Source: Rhodobacterales bacterium (GTDB lineage: Bacteria; Pseudomonadota; Alphaproteobacteria; Rhodobacterales; Rhodobacteraceae). Taken from it: a stretch of 64,000 nt of DNA. A program made the position numbers and the translations under genes. Location of the stretch: assembly GCA_002747035.1 (NCBI GenBank), contig PDRZ01000022.1, positions 1-64,000 on the forward strand, written 5' to 3'. The notes under the pieces are model-generated. The model searched no databases. It was not told where the DNA came from and was given only the letters and a program-made list of their open reading frames with translations. Positions 35,431-45,029 of this stretch are shown here, piece after piece (position 1 is the first letter of the stretch; every line of letters starts with the position of its first letter).

Positions 35431-35997
35431 TCATGCGCCCGGTTCAGGATCGGACACCGGCTCCACGAACCGCACCTTGCCGATATAGGGCAGGTTGCGG
35501 TTCCGCTGGGCAAAGTCGATGCCGTAACCAACAACGAACTCGTCCGGAATCTCAAACCCGATCCAATCGGCGCGCACCCCGGTTTCCCGGCGGCTGGGTT
35601 TGTCGAGCAACGCAATGGTGCGCAATTTGCGCGGGTGACGGCTTTCCAGCACATGGATCACATGATCCAGCGTATAGCCGGTGTCGACGATATCCTCGAC
35701 CACCAGCACATCACGCCCTTCGATCTGGCCGCGGATATCCTTCAATATCCGCACCTCGCGCGAGCTTTCCATGCCGTCGCCATAAGAAGAGGCCTCAAGA
35801 AAATCCACCTCGACCGGCATATCCAGTTCGCGCACCAGATCGGCGATAAAGACGAAAGAGCCGCGCAGCAACCCCACCACGACAAGCTTGTCTGTATCGG
35901 CAAATTCCTGTTTGATTTCGTGGCAAAGATCTTCGATCCGGGCGGCGATTGTCTTGGCCGAGATCATTCTGTCAATCACATAGTCGCGCTGTGGCAT
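35431..35997 (-). CDS. hpt: Hypoxanthine phosphoribosyltransferase
   Basis: 188 residues from ATG 35997, preceded by AAGGGG; the longer frame upstream is not needed. The PRPP-binding motif [17 protein letters not shown] (about 106-122), the N-terminal active-site loop LLRGSFVF, and the C-terminal [19 protein letters not shown] purine pocket are visible. It salvages hypoxanthine (and possibly guanine) to the nucleotide. Divergent from the RatA-like gene, only about 80 bases between starts, which must contain both promoters. Confidence 0.94.
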   Translation of the reverse strand: MPQRDYVIDRMISAKTIAARIEDLCHEIKQEFADTDKLVVVGLLRGSFVFIADLVRELDMPVEVDFLEASSYGDGMESSREVRILKDIRGQIEGRDVLVVEDIVDTGYTLDHVIHVLESRHPRKLRTIALLDKPSRRETGVRADWIGFEIPDEFVVGYGIDFAQRNRNLPYIGKVRFVEPVSDPEPGA

Positions 35998-36077
35998 GAT
36001 ATCCCCTTGCATTTTCGCGCGCAGAATACGACATCCTAGGCCACTGTCACGTGGAAAACCCGTCAAGAAGGGGCGTC

Positions 36078-36521
36078 ATGCCGACCCATCACGAAACCCG
36101 CACGCTGCCCTATAGCGCCCAACAGATGTATGACCTTGTTGCGGATGTGACCAAATACCCTCAATTCCTGCCCTGGTGCGCGGCGGCGCGGGTGCGGTCG
36201 GTATCGCCGATTGATGGCGGAGAAGAGGTGTTGGCAGATCTGGTGATTTCGTTCAAAGTGTTTCGCGAACGGTTCGGAAGCCGGGTGCAATTGTTGCCAG
36301 ATGTGCCCAGAATCGTGACCGAATATCTGGACGGGCCGTTCAAATACATGAAATCCACGTGGGATTTCAAGGATGTAGAGGACGGCTGTGACGTGACCTT
36401 TTTCGTGGATTTCGAATTCAGAAACATCATTTTGCAAAAGGCCATCGGGTTGGTTTTCAATGAAGCAATGCAACGCATCGTGCGCGCCTTCGAAGACCGG
36501 GCGAAGGTGCTTTATGGCTGA
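36078..36521 (+). CDS. RatA/COQ10-like START-domain protein
   Basis: 147 residues from ATG 36078 (AAGAAGGGG upstream). A single SRPBCC/polyketide-cyclase fold fills the protein: TLPYSAQQMYDLVADVTKYPQFLPWC at the N-terminus, WDFKDVEDGCDVTFFVDFEF in the middle and a long C-terminal helix. This subfamily includes mitochondrial COQ10, a ubiquinone-binding protein, and E. coli RatA. In alphaproteobacteria a ubiquinone-related role is favoured. The last codons overlap the start of the MmgE/PrpD gene. Confidence 0.9.
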   Translation: MPTHHETRTLPYSAQQMYDLVADVTKYPQFLPWCAAARVRSVSPIDGGEEVLADLVISFKVFRERFGSRVQLLPDVPRIVTEYLDGPFKYMKSTWDFKDVEDGCDVTFFVDFEFRNIILQKAIGLVFNEAMQRIVRAFEDRAKVLYG

Positions 36522-37758
36522 CTGGCTTGCGCCCGCTCTGGTCCCGCCCTCGGACAGGGCACTTGCGGTGATGCGCCTTTCCCTTGTGGACTGGCTGGCC
36601 TGTGGCATTGCCGGGGTGGCCGAGCCCGTGTCGCGCGCCACAAGGGCGTTGGCGAAAGAGGAAGGCGGGGCCGGGCAGGCGACGTTGTTTGGCGGCGGGC
36701 GGGCACCTGTGCGTATGGCGGCGCTGGTCAACGGGGCCACGTCACATGCGCTGGACTATGATGACACGCATTTCGCCCATATCGGCCACCCTTCGGTGGC
36801 GGTGATTCCGGCGGCGCTGGCCATGGGCGAGCGTCAGGGGGCCGGGTTCCACAGCGTTTTGCGCGCGGCCCTGGCCGGGTGCGAAGCGTCAGTTCGGTTT
36901 GGTCTGATGCTGGGGCGGGGGCATTACCAGGTCGGGTTTCACCAGACCGCCACCGCCGGGGCCTTTGGCGCGACAGTGGCGGCGGGGCTGTTGCTTGGGC
37001 TGGAGCGGTCGATGCTGGATCAGGCACTGGGATTGGTCAGCACCCGCGCCAGCGGTCTGAAATCGCAGTTCGGCACCATGGGCAAGCCCTATAATGCGGG
37101 GATTGCTGCAGCCAACGGGGTCGAGGCGGCGGTGTTGGCGGCGCAGGGCTTCGTATCAAATCCCGGCGCGCTTGAGGGGCAGAACGGGTTTTTACCCACC
37201 CATCACGCGGATGGCGCGCCCGACATGTCCCCGGGTTTCCTGATGGAGCAGGTCAGTCACAAGTTCCATGCCTGTTGCCATGGGCTTCATGCGATGCTGG
37301 AGGCGTTGGAGGCGTTGAAGCCGCTTGATCCGGGCGGGGTCGAGACGGTGGAGATCACCACCCACCCGCGCTGGATGACGGTGTGCAACCAACCCGAACC
37401 GGCCACGGGTCTGGAGGCCAAGTTCAGCTATCGCGCCGTGACCGCTCTGGCTCTTCTGGGCTATGATACGGCGGCGCTTGGCAGTTATGACGATGCGCTT
37501 GTCCGTGAACCCGCTGTTATGGCGTTGCGCGACAAGGTGCGGGTCGGCGCCGATGACGCGATCCCCGAAACCGCGGCGGTGATCCGGGTCAAGGCCGGGC
37601 AATGGCACGAGGCGCGGCATGATCTGAATACGCCCCTGACGCTGGACCAGCGCAGCCAGCGGGTGCGATCCAAGGCAGAGAGCCTGTTGGGCCATGACGC
37701 GGCGTGGCAGGCCGTGCAAGAGGGCGATTTGCCCGCTGTTCTTCGTTTGATGCAATGA
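36514..37758 (+). CDS. MmgE/PrpD-family protein
   Basis: 414 residues from ATG 36514, overlapping the previous stop by eight bases. All-helical domain typical of PrpD with ALVNGATSHALDYDDTHF (about 72-89) and GHPSVAVIPAALAMGE, then the C-terminal alpha/beta lid domain with VTVxIT-like VETVEITTHPRWM. Characterised members are 2-methylcitrate dehydratase and cis-aconitate decarboxylase. No other methylcitrate genes are adjacent, so the substrate remains open. It is shorter than typical PrpD (about 480). Confidence 0.85.
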   Translation: MADWLAPALVPPSDRALAVMRLSLVDWLACGIAGVAEPVSRATRALAKEEGGAGQATLFGGGRAPVRMAALVNGATSHALDYDDTHFAHIGHPSVAVIPAALAMGERQGAGFHSVLRAALAGCEASVRFGLMLGRGHYQVGFHQTATAGAFGATVAAGLLLGLERSMLDQALGLVSTRASGLKSQFGTMGKPYNAGIAAANGVEAAVLAAQGFVSNPGALEGQNGFLPTHHADGAPDMSPGFLMEQVSHKFHACCHGLHAMLEALEALKPLDPGGVETVEITTHPRWMTVCNQPEPATGLEAKFSYRAVTALALLGYDTAALGSYDDALVREPAVMALRDKVRVGADDAIPETAAVIRVKAGQWHEARHDLNTPLTLDQRSQRVRSKAESLLGHDAAWQAVQEGDLPAVLRLMQ

Positions 37759-37761
37759 AAA

Positions 37762-37779
37762 CGGGCCCCGAAGGGCCCG
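37762..37779. terminator. Terminator hairpin between the MmgE/PrpD gene and amt
   Basis: CGGGCCC (37762-37768) pairs with GGGCCCG (37773-37779) over a four-base loop, between two converging genes. No strong T run follows on the plus strand; on the minus strand GTTTTCATTGC follows, fitting the amt gene better. Confidence 0.65.
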
Positions 37780-37806
37780 CTCGTCTGACCTTACAGTCAG
37801 CCTCGC

Positions 37807-38985
37807 TTAGGAGGTGAAGTCATAGGCCCGTTCGCCATGGACGCTCAGGTCAAGTCCGTTGGTTTCGGTTTCGACATCCACCCGCAGCGGAGTGATCATG
37901 GCGCAGAGTTTGACCAGCCCCCAGCTGACCACACAGGTGAACACACCGACAATGGCCAGCGATCCCAACTGGGCGGTAAAGCTGCCTGCGCCGAACACGG
38001 CAATCATGATCGTGCCAAAGATGCCGCCGACGCCATGCACCGCAAACACGTCCAGCGTGTCGTCGATTCTGAGCGTGTTGCGGATCACGTTCACCGCTTC
38101 CTGACACAGGATGCCAGCGATGGCCCCAATGGCCAGCGCTTCGATCGGGCCGACAAATCCGCTGGCCGGGGTGACCGAGGCCAGCCCGGCGATGGTGCCG
38201 GTCACAAGACCCACAAGCGAGGCCTTGCCGTATTTGATCTTTTCCCACAGCGCCCAGGTCAGCGACGCGGTGGCGGCCGAGATATGGGTGACGGTCAAAG
38301 CCATGGCCGCGCCGCCATCCGCGGCCAGTTGCGAGCCGCCATTGAAGCCGAACCAGCCGACCCACAGCATGGCCGCGCCGATCATCACATAGCCGGGGTT
38401 ATGCGGCGGCGTGGTGCGGTTCTTGCGTGGGCCCAGCACCACGGCAATGATCAGCGCCGCAATCCCTGCGGTTTCATGAACCACGATGCCCCCGGCGAAA
38501 TCCCTGACGCCGGTTTCACCGAAAATACCACCATCGGCCAGAAAACCACCGCCCCAGATCCAATGGGTCACGGGGGCATAGCAAAGCAGCATCCACAGGC
38601 CCGAGAACAGCAACACGAAGCCAAATCCGATCCGTTCCACATAGGCCCCGACGATCAGCGCGGGCGTGATGATCGCGAATGTCATCTGGAACGCAAAAAA
38701 CAGCACCTCGGGCAGGGTGCCCGACAGGCTGTCAGTCGTGACGCCGTTCAAAAACGCCTTGCCCAGCCCGCCCCAATAGGCACCGCCGTCGCCAAAGGCG
38801 ATGGAATAGCCAAAGGCAAGCCACAGCAGGCTCATCAGACAGGCGATGGCGTAAACATGCATGAAAACGCTGAGCACATTTCGCGCACGTACCAGCCCGC
38901 CGTAAAACAGCGCCAGCCCGGGCAGCGACATAAAAAGGACCAGCGCCGTGGCGACGATGATCCATGCGGTATCCGCTCCGTTCAT
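37807..38985 (-). CDS. amt: Ammonium transporter
   Basis: 392 residues from ATG 38985 (AAGGAAGAATT upstream). Eleven membrane helices; the family-specific pore features are present, including LALFYGGLVRARN, the twin histidines in IVVHETAGIAALI and DVFAVHGVGGIFGT, and YAPVTHWIWGGGFL. It conducts ammonium across the inner membrane at low external supply. No glnK gene is next to it, unlike many bacteria, so its PII partner must be elsewhere. A TTGACA element lies about 110 bases upstream. Confidence 0.95.
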   Translation of the reverse strand: MNGADTAWIIVATALVLFMSLPGLALFYGGLVRARNVLSVFMHVYAIACLMSLLWLAFGYSIAFGDGGAYWGGLGKAFLNGVTTDSLSGTLPEVLFFAFQMTFAIITPALIVGAYVERIGFGFVLLFSGLWMLLCYAPVTHWIWGGGFLADGGIFGETGVRDFAGGIVVHETAGIAALIIAVVLGPRKNRTTPPHNPGYVMIGAAMLWVGWFGFNGGSQLAADGGAAMALTVTHISAATASLTWALWEKIKYGKASLVGLVTGTIAGLASVTPASGFVGPIEALAIGAIAGILCQEAVNVIRNTLRIDDTLDVFAVHGVGGIFGTIMIAVFGAGSFTAQLGSLAIVGVFTCVVSWGLVKLCAMITPLRVDVETETNGLDLSVHGERAYDFTS

Positions 38986-39093
38986 AATTCTTCCTTCCAC
39001 AAGGGTGAGTGAGTGTTGGGAAGGGGGTTTAGAGAAGCGGCGCGCCGAAAAAAGCGGCAGAGGTTCTGAGAGGGGGTAAAAAACCGCTCAAAC

Positions 39094-39099
39094 TGTCAA
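39094..39099 (-). promoter_or_regulatory. Candidate -35 element of amt
   Basis: A perfect TTGACA on the minus strand, about 110 bases before the amt start. A clear -10 element at 17 bases is not obvious, so the promoter may depend on an activator such as NtrC. Confidence 0.35.
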
Positions 39100-39132
39100 G
39101 TGGGCAATTACTGGGCAGAAGCTTTGGGGGCA

Positions 39133-39149
39133 CGCCTAAGAAATAGGCG
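39133..39149 (-). terminator. Small hairpin after the cinA-like gene
   Basis: CGCCTA (39133-39138) pairs with TAGGCG (39144-39149) over five bases, 13 bases past the minus-strand gene. The stem is short and no T run follows, so it is a weak candidate. Confidence 0.35.
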
Positions 39150-39161
39150 AAACAGAAACTC

Positions 39162-39629
39162 TTACCGCAGGGCCGACAGCAGCAGAAACAGCGCATGATC
39201 CCGCGCCGCCTGTCGCACATAGCGGCGACCGCGCGGGCCGAACTCCACCGTTTCCACATCCGTGACCCGGCCCTCAGAGGCCAGCCCGAAACACACCCGC
39301 CCCTCTGGTTTGAACTCGGATCCGCCCGGCCCGGCAATGCCGGTGATCGACACGGCCATCCCGGCACCCGACCGCGCCACCGCGCCTTCGGCCATTTCCC
39401 GCGCCACCTCTTCGCTGACCGCGCCGACCCGGTCCAGCGTCTGGGCCGCGACCCCCAGCATCTCGATCTTGGCCGTGTTGGAATAGGTGACAAAGCCGCG
39501 CTCAAACACGTCCGACGACCCCGGCACTTCGGTCAGCGCGGCGCTGACCAACCCACCGGTACAGCTCTCGGCAGTGGCGATGCGAATCCCCTTGGTCCGG
39601 GCCAGTTCAAGCACATGTTCAGCGGTCAT
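39162..39629 (-). CDS. CinA C-terminal-type nicotinamide-nucleotide amidohydrolase
   Basis: 155 residues, consisting of the CinA C-terminal domain alone (PncC type). Motifs IRIATAESCTGGLVSAALTEVPGSSDVF (about 15-42) with the catalytic-site Ser/Cys region, and AVSITGIAGPGGSEFKPEGRVCFG (about 100-123) are typical. It deamidates NMN in NAD recycling. Its ATG overlaps the pgpA stop (ATGA), so it is the last gene of ispDF-pgpA-cinA. Confidence 0.9.
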   Translation of the reverse strand: MTAEHVLELARTKGIRIATAESCTGGLVSAALTEVPGSSDVFERGFVTYSNTAKIEMLGVAAQTLDRVGAVSEEVAREMAEGAVARSGAGMAVSITGIAGPGGSEFKPEGRVCFGLASEGRVTDVETVEFGPRGRRYVRQAARDHALFLLLSALR

Positions 39630-40114
39630 AGGAACAGGCTATGCCACAAATAGCCGGTGATTCCCACGGTCAGCGCGGCGGCAATCCCGGCAAAGATGTC
39701 GTCCAGCATCACGCCAAGCGCATCTCCGCGCCGGTCGGCCCGGCCAATGGGACCGGGTTTCAGGATGTCAAACGCCCGAAAGGCAAGGAACCCAACCACC
39801 CAGCCGGGCCACAGCGCCAGCACGTCCGCGCCCGCATGGGTGGCTCCGACCATCACCGGGATCAAGGCGATCCACTGGCCCGCCACCTCATCAATCACGA
39901 TTTCGCTGGGGTCGTGGTCCGCCATGCCCCGGGTTTCCACGGCCGTGGCCCACCACCCTGCGAAAAAGGCCACCACGGCCCCCACCGCAACCGCAGGCCA
40001 ACCGCCCAGCTGGAACAGCGCCCAGGCCACGGGCAGCGCGGCCAGCGACCCCCATGTGCCAGGGGCAGGGCGCAGATGCCCGACGTAAAAGAACGTGGCA
40101 ATCAGATGAGTCAT
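39626..40114 (-). CDS. pgpA: Phosphatidylglycerophosphatase A
   Basis: 162 residues with four membrane helices. Conserved PgpA motifs are present: [17 protein letters not shown] (about 12-28), [19 protein letters not shown] (about 68-86) and [18 protein letters not shown] (about 113-130). It removes the terminal phosphate of phosphatidylglycerophosphate to make phosphatidylglycerol. Both ends overlap neighbours by four bases, showing tight coupling with ispDF and the cinA-like gene. Confidence 0.93.
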   Translation of the reverse strand: MTHLIATFFYVGHLRPAPGTWGSLAALPVAWALFQLGGWPAVAVGAVVAFFAGWWATAVETRGMADHDPSEIVIDEVAGQWIALIPVMVGATHAGADVLALWPGWVVGFLAFRAFDILKPGPIGRADRRGDALGVMLDDIFAGIAAALTVGITGYLWHSLFL

Positions 40115-41271
40115 GGTTTCACCAGTGTCGCCGTGGCTATCGCGGCAATCCCTTCTTCGCGTCCGGTGAACCCCAACCGTTCGCTGGTGGTGGCCTTGAT
40201 GCTGACACGGTTGGGGTCCATCTCCAGGATCCGCGCCATTGCCGCCTGCATATCGCCTGCATGGGGGCCAACCCTGGGGCGTTCACAGATCAAGGTACAG
40301 TCTACGTTCGAGATCGTGAACCCCATGTCGCGGGCCATCTGGGCGGCGTGGGACAGGAAGATATGGCTTGCTGCGCCCTTCCATTGCGGGTCCGTGGGGG
40401 GGAAATGGCGGCCAATGTCGCCTTGCGCCAGCGCGCCGTAAATCGCATCTGTCACCGCGTGCATCCCGACATCGGCGTCGGAATGGCCCTGAAGCGCCCG
40501 ATCATGAGGCACCCTGACCCCGCACAGCCAGACGTGATCGCCGGGGCCGAACCGATGCACGTCAAACCCGTTGCCCAATCTAATATCCATGCTCTTGTGA
40601 GTCCTTTCTGCCAGGATCTTCCCGACCCGCGCGAAATCCTGTGCGTGAGTGATTTTCAAATTGTCCTCGTGGCCGGGGACAATGGCCACCTGCATCCCGG
40701 CATGGCGCGCCACTTCCACATCATCCGCCGCGTCGCCCGGATGGGCTTCATGGGCGGCGCATATGGCGGCGAATCGGAACCCCTGCGGGGTTTGCGCCCG
40801 GTAAAGACCGCTGCGGTCCTGGGTGCCGGTGACTGTACCGTCCTGGCCGCGCCACAACGCGTCCGTGACCGCCAGCGCCGGGGCCGCGCCCTCGGCCCAG
40901 TCCAGAGCGGCGCTTACGGCCGCGATCACCGTGCCGGGCACTGAGGCCCGCGCCACGTCATGGATCAACACCCGGTCGATGCTGCCATCCTGTCCCCCCG
41001 CCAGATCGGCAAGGGCCCGCAGCCCGTTTTTAACCGACCCGGCCCGGGTCTCGGCGCCCGAAGTCACCTGAACGCCCTGGGGCGGGTCAAACCGGTCCAT
41101 ATCATCGGGATGCAGCACAACCATGATCCGGTCCACCTCTGGCGCGTCCTGAAACGCCGCGAGGGTCCAATCAATGACCCGCCGACCGGCCAGAGCGCGC
41201 CATTGTTTGGGCGCACCGGGGCCGGCGCGGGTGCCGCGCCCGGCGGCAACGATAAGAGCGGCTGTGATCAT
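40111..41271 (-). CDS. ispDF: Bifunctional IspD/IspF isoprenoid enzyme
   Basis: 386 residues from ATG 41271; the open frame continues far upstream antisense to dusB but that part is not coding. The IspD half (about 1-225) starts [17 protein letters not shown], the CTP-binding loop, and attaches CMP to methylerythritol phosphate. The IspF half (about 228-386) has metal ligands in GNGFDVHRF and [18 protein letters not shown] and forms the cyclodiphosphate. Fusion of these non-consecutive MEP-pathway steps is a known alphaproteobacterial trait; IspE must be encoded elsewhere. Divergent from dusB. Confidence 0.95.
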   Translation of the reverse strand: MITAALIVAAGRGTRAGPGAPKQWRALAGRRVIDWTLAAFQDAPEVDRIMVVLHPDDMDRFDPPQGVQVTSGAETRAGSVKNGLRALADLAGGQDGSIDRVLIHDVARASVPGTVIAAVSAALDWAEGAAPALAVTDALWRGQDGTVTGTQDRSGLYRAQTPQGFRFAAICAAHEAHPGDAADDVEVARHAGMQVAIVPGHEDNLKITHAQDFARVGKILAERTHKSMDIRLGNGFDVHRFGPGDHVWLCGVRVPHDRALQGHSDADVGMHAVTDAIYGALAQGDIGRHFPPTDPQWKGAASHIFLSHAAQMARDMGFTISNVDCTLICERPRVGPHAGDMQAAMARILEMDPNRVSIKATTSERLGFTGREEGIAAIATATLVKP

Positions 41272-41463
41272 GCGCGTGAGCGGTCCGTTTGGTTTCCAGA
41301 CCCTCAATAGGAGGTGTAACAGGCAAGGGCAATCCTTGGCGCTTTCGCGGGGAATGCCTGTTTTTTGGGCATATCGCTGTTGCAGCCTCAAAATGAGGCA
41401 TTGTTTCATTGAGCTTTCCGCGAAACAGGCGTAGCCCCAAGGCACTGCACAAGGATAAAGCGT

Positions 41464-42456
41464 TTGACCGTGACCCGCACCCATTTGCCCGAACAGCCCT
41501 CTTTGACCCCACCTGTGGCGCTTGCGCCGCTGGCCGGGATCACCGACCTGCCGTTTCGTAATCTGGTTGGTCGGTTTGGCGCGGGATTGGTGGTGTCCGA
41601 GATGATTGCCAGCGGGGAATTCCTCACCGCGCGCCCGGGCAGCCGGGAAAAGGCGGAACTGGGGTTGGATCATGCCAATACCGCCGTCCAGATCGCCGGT
41701 CGCGACGGCCCCACCATGGCCGAAGCCGCGCGCATGGTCGAATCGATGGGGGCCCGGGTCATTGACATCAATATGGGCTGTCCTGCGAAAAAGGTGACCG
41801 GGGGCATGTCGGGTTCGGCGCTGATGCGGGATCTGGATCATGCACTGACACTGATTGACGCGGTTGTGGCGGCGGTGTCGGTGCCGGTCACGCTGAAAAC
41901 CCGGTTGGGATGGGATCACGATACCCTGAACGCCGCCCAACTGGCACAACGGGCACAGGATGCGGGGGTACAGCGCATCGTGATCCACGGGCGCACCCGG
42001 AGCCAGTTTTACAAGGGGGATGCCGACTGGGCCGCGATTGCGCCGGTGGTCGGGGCGGTGGAAATCCCGGTTTTGGCCAATGGCGACATCGTGGACAGCG
42101 CCAGCGCGGGCAAGGCCCTGCGCGACAGCGGGGCACAGGGCGTGATGATCGGGCGCGGCGCACAGGGACAGCCCTGGCTGCTGGCTCAGATCGCCCATGA
42201 CCTGTTTGGCACCGCGGCCCCGGACATTCCACAGGGAGGCGATCTTATTGACATGATATCAGAGCATTACGAGGACATGCTCACCTTTTATGGGGCCGAG
42301 ATCGGCACCCGCGTCGCCCGCAAGCATCTGGGCTGGTACATGGATCACGCCCGGTCGCCCGCCCCGTTGCGGCACGACCTGCTGACCACGCGGGATCCCA
42401 AACAGGTTCTGGCCCTGATCCCCGACGCGATGACACAGGAAAGGCATGCCGCATGA
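41464..42456 (+). CDS. dusB: tRNA-dihydrouridine synthase (NifR3 type)
   Basis: 330 residues. The proposed start is TTG 41464, with AAGGA nine bases upstream; no ATG is available before the conserved sequence. An FMN TIM barrel (about 1-245) with [18 protein letters not shown], the catalytic Cys in [12 protein letters not shown] (about 103), and [12 protein letters not shown] is followed by a helical tRNA-binding domain. It reduces uridines in tRNA. As the historical nifR3, it heads the ntrBC operon in Rhodobacter and relatives, and the overlap with ntrB here (ATGA) repeats that arrangement. Confidence 0.94.
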   Translation: MTVTRTHLPEQPSLTPPVALAPLAGITDLPFRNLVGRFGAGLVVSEMIASGEFLTARPGSREKAELGLDHANTAVQIAGRDGPTMAEAARMVESMGARVIDINMGCPAKKVTGGMSGSALMRDLDHALTLIDAVVAAVSVPVTLKTRLGWDHDTLNAAQLAQRAQDAGVQRIVIHGRTRSQFYKGDADWAAIAPVVGAVEIPVLANGDIVDSASAGKALRDSGAQGVMIGRGAQGQPWLLAQIAHDLFGTAAPDIPQGGDLIDMISEHYEDMLTFYGAEIGTRVARKHLGWYMDHARSPAPLRHDLLTTRDPKQVLALIPDAMTQERHAA

Positions 42457-43556
42457 CCGCGCTCCAGGATGCCATCTGGGTTTCCCTGCCCGTTCCCGCG
42501 CTGATCGTGGGGGCGGATGATACCATTCTGGATATCAATCCGGCGGCAGAAGGCTTTCTCATGTCCTCGGTCAAATCCATGCGCGGACAGCCGGTGTGGG
42601 ACAAGGTGATGATCGATGCGCCGCTGGAAGAGGCGTTTGAACGCGCCCGTACCGTGCGCACCCCGCTGTTTGTCAATGACGTGGACGTGGGCACAGGTCA
42701 GCGCGCGCCGCTGCAGTGTAATCTACAGATTGCGCCGCTGGCGGGGGATGATGCGGCTATGCTGTTCCTGATTTCCCCACGCGAACTGGCCGGGCGCATG
42801 ACCCAGAGCCAGACGGTGAAATCGGCGGCGAAATCGGCCATAGGCATGGCTGAAATGCTGGCCCATGAAATCAAGAACCCGCTGGCGGGGATCACCGGCG
42901 CGGCGCAACTTCTGAGCATGAACCTCGCCCCGGAAGACCTTGAACTTACGGACCTTATTGTCGCCGAAAGCCGCCGTGTCGTTAAGCTTCTGGAACAGGT
43001 AGAGCAATTTGGCAACCTGTCTCCCCCCGATTTCAAACCGGTCAACCTGCATGACCTGCTGGACCGGGCGCGGCGGTCGGCGCTTCTGGGGTTCGGGGCG
43101 CATATGACGATTGTCGAGGATTACGACCCCTCGCTGCCCGCGGCCTATGGCGACCCGGATCAGCTGTTGCAGGTGTTACAGAACCTGCTCAAAAACGCAT
43201 CCGAAGCGACGGGCAAGGGCGGTGGCACCATCCGGTTGCGTAGCTTTTATGAACATTCCTTCCGGCTGCGGCGCAGCAACGGGTCGGGCCAGAACCTGCC
43301 GCTTCAGATCGAGGTGATCGACGACGGCCCCGGAGTACCAAAGGACATCGTCGGCGACGTGTTTGATCCCTTCGTGTCGGGCCGTGAAAACGGCACGGGG
43401 CTTGGGCTGGCTTTGACGGCCAAGATTCTGTCGGACCATGGCGGCTGGATTTCTGTCAACTCGGTGCCGGGCAAAACCGTATTTCGCATTTCCCTGCCGG
43501 TTGCGCCGGATCAGCGCATGTCGGACACCCCGCCAACGCGCAACACAAAGGAGTAG
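42453..43556 (+). CDS. ntrB: Nitrogen regulation sensor kinase NtrB
   Basis: 367 residues, cytoplasmic. An N-terminal PAS domain (about 8-115), a dimerisation/phospho-acceptor helix with MLAHEIKNPLAGITGAAQLL (about 135-154) and a HATPase domain with N box (LQNLLKNASEA), G1 (IDDGPGVP) and G2 (GTGLGLALT). In response to PII it phosphorylates or dephosphorylates NtrC. Its start overlaps dusB and its stop lies six bases before ntrC. Confidence 0.95.
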   Translation: MTALQDAIWVSLPVPALIVGADDTILDINPAAEGFLMSSVKSMRGQPVWDKVMIDAPLEEAFERARTVRTPLFVNDVDVGTGQRAPLQCNLQIAPLAGDDAAMLFLISPRELAGRMTQSQTVKSAAKSAIGMAEMLAHEIKNPLAGITGAAQLLSMNLAPEDLELTDLIVAESRRVVKLLEQVEQFGNLSPPDFKPVNLHDLLDRARRSALLGFGAHMTIVEDYDPSLPAAYGDPDQLLQVLQNLLKNASEATGKGGGTIRLRSFYEHSFRLRRSNGSGQNLPLQIEVIDDGPGVPKDIVGDVFDPFVSGRENGTGLGLALTAKILSDHGGWISVNSVPGKTVFRISLPVAPDQRMSDTPPTRNTKE

Positions 43557-43562
43557 CACCCA

Positions 43563-44927
43563 ATGGACGGCACGGTTCTGGTCGCGGATGACGACCGCAC
43601 TATTCGCACGGTTCTGACACAGGCGCTGACCCGTGCCGGATGCAGGGTCCATGCCACCTCGTCGTTGACCACCCTGATGCGCTGGGTCTCGGAAGGGCGG
43701 GGCGACGTGGTGATTTCGGACGTGGTGATGCCCGATGGTAACGGTCTGGAAATGCTGCCAAAAATTGCCGATGACCGGCCGGGGCTTCCGGTCATTGTGA
43801 TCTCGGCCCAGAACACGATCATGACCGCGATTCAGGCCGCCGAGGCCGAGGCCTATGATTACCTGCCCAAACCCTTTGATCTGCCTGACCTGATGAAACG
43901 CACCGCGCGGGCTCTGGAAAACAGCCACCGCAATCCAACCCGGGTGCAGGATGAAGACGCCGACCGGCCCGACGAACTGCCCCTTGTTGGGCGCACCCCG
44001 GCGATGCAGGCGCTCTATCGGCTGGTGGCGCGGGTGATGAATACCGACATGGCCGTTCTGATCTCGGGCGAAAGCGGGACGGGCAAGTCGCTGATTGCCC
44101 GGGCGATCCACGATTTTTCCGACCGCCGGACCCTGCCTTTCGTCACCGTCACGGCCAGCGATCTGCGCGATCTCGAAGGCCCGGACCGCATTCTGGCGCG
44201 GGCCAGGGCCGGGTCGGTGCTGTTTGATGAAATCACCGATATGGACACGGATCTGCAGGCGCGGATCGTGCGGATGATTGACCATCCCGGTGATCACGTG
44301 CCGCGGTTCATGGCGACAAGCCAGGGCGACCTCTCGGCCGCGATGGACGCGGGCACCCTGCGCCAGGACCTCTATTACCGTCTCGACGGGGCCACGATCC
44401 AGGTGCCTTCGCTGCGCGAACGGGTGGATGATATTCCCCTGCTGGCCAGCTATTTTCTTGGCAATGACGAACGGGATGGCGCGACCATGCGTTTTCTGTC
44501 CGATGACGCGGTGGCGTTGATGCGCAAATACAGCTGGCCTGGCAATGTGCGACAGCTTGAAAATACCGTGCGCCGCCTGGCCTTGACTGCCCGCAGCGAT
44601 GAAATCACCCGCTCCGAAGTGGAAGCGGTGCTGGGTAGCCAGCCGGGCACCGAACCGGTGCTGGAGGGCAAGACCGACAAGCTCTCGGCCAGCGTCGCCC
44701 GCCACTTGCGCCGCTATTTTGACCTGCATGGCAATGTGTTGCCGCCGCCGGGGCTTTATGCCCGGATCCTGCGCGAGGTCGAAGGCCCGCTGATCGAAAT
44801 CGCCCTGGATGCCACAGGGGGCAATCAGGCCAAATGCGCCGACCTTCTTGGGATCAACCGCAATACGCTCAGAAAGAAGATCACCGAGCTTGATATTCAC
44901 GTGACACGGCGCCGCAAATTGATGTAA
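43563..44927 (+). CDS. ntrC: Nitrogen regulator NtrC lacking the GAFTGA motif
   Basis: 454 residues: receiver (Asp53 in ISDVVMPDG), AAA+ domain (Walker A GESGTGKS near 167) and a Fis-type HTH ([22 protein letters not shown], near 420-441). The loop that normally carries ELFGHEKGAFTGA is shortened: after [22 protein letters not shown] it goes straight to [10 protein letters not shown], so the sigma-54 contact motif is absent. This matches R. capsulatus NtrC, which activates the housekeeping RNA polymerase. It should control amt, gln and other nitrogen genes. Confidence 0.95.
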   Translation: MDGTVLVADDDRTIRTVLTQALTRAGCRVHATSSLTTLMRWVSEGRGDVVISDVVMPDGNGLEMLPKIADDRPGLPVIVISAQNTIMTAIQAAEAEAYDYLPKPFDLPDLMKRTARALENSHRNPTRVQDEDADRPDELPLVGRTPAMQALYRLVARVMNTDMAVLISGESGTGKSLIARAIHDFSDRRTLPFVTVTASDLRDLEGPDRILARARAGSVLFDEITDMDTDLQARIVRMIDHPGDHVPRFMATSQGDLSAAMDAGTLRQDLYYRLDGATIQVPSLRERVDDIPLLASYFLGNDERDGATMRFLSDDAVALMRKYSWPGNVRQLENTVRRLALTARSDEITRSEVEAVLGSQPGTEPVLEGKTDKLSASVARHLRRYFDLHGNVLPPPGLYARILREVEGPLIEIALDATGGNQAKCADLLGINRNTLRKKITELDIHVTRRRKLM

Positions 44928-45029
44928 ATTGGCAACATAACCGTGGCACGAAGGTCGCAATATGCCTTCGAAGACCATGAAAACAAGGCGGTAGCCGTGG
45001 CAACACGGCAGTGATCAAGAGGGCAGCGG

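Noticed and set aside
37837-39012. Long plus-strand frame of 391 codons opposite amt
   Set aside because: It is a shadow of the amt gene, rich in His, Gln, Asp and Arg as expected from the antisense of a GC-rich membrane protein gene.
41455-41466. TAAAGCGTTTGA near the dusB start as another copy of the palindromic repeat
   Set aside because: Only one half-arm is present with no partner within 150 bases; likely chance.
41272-42198. N-terminal extension of the ispDF frame
   Set aside because: Antisense to dusB; IspD similarity begins exactly at ATG 41271.
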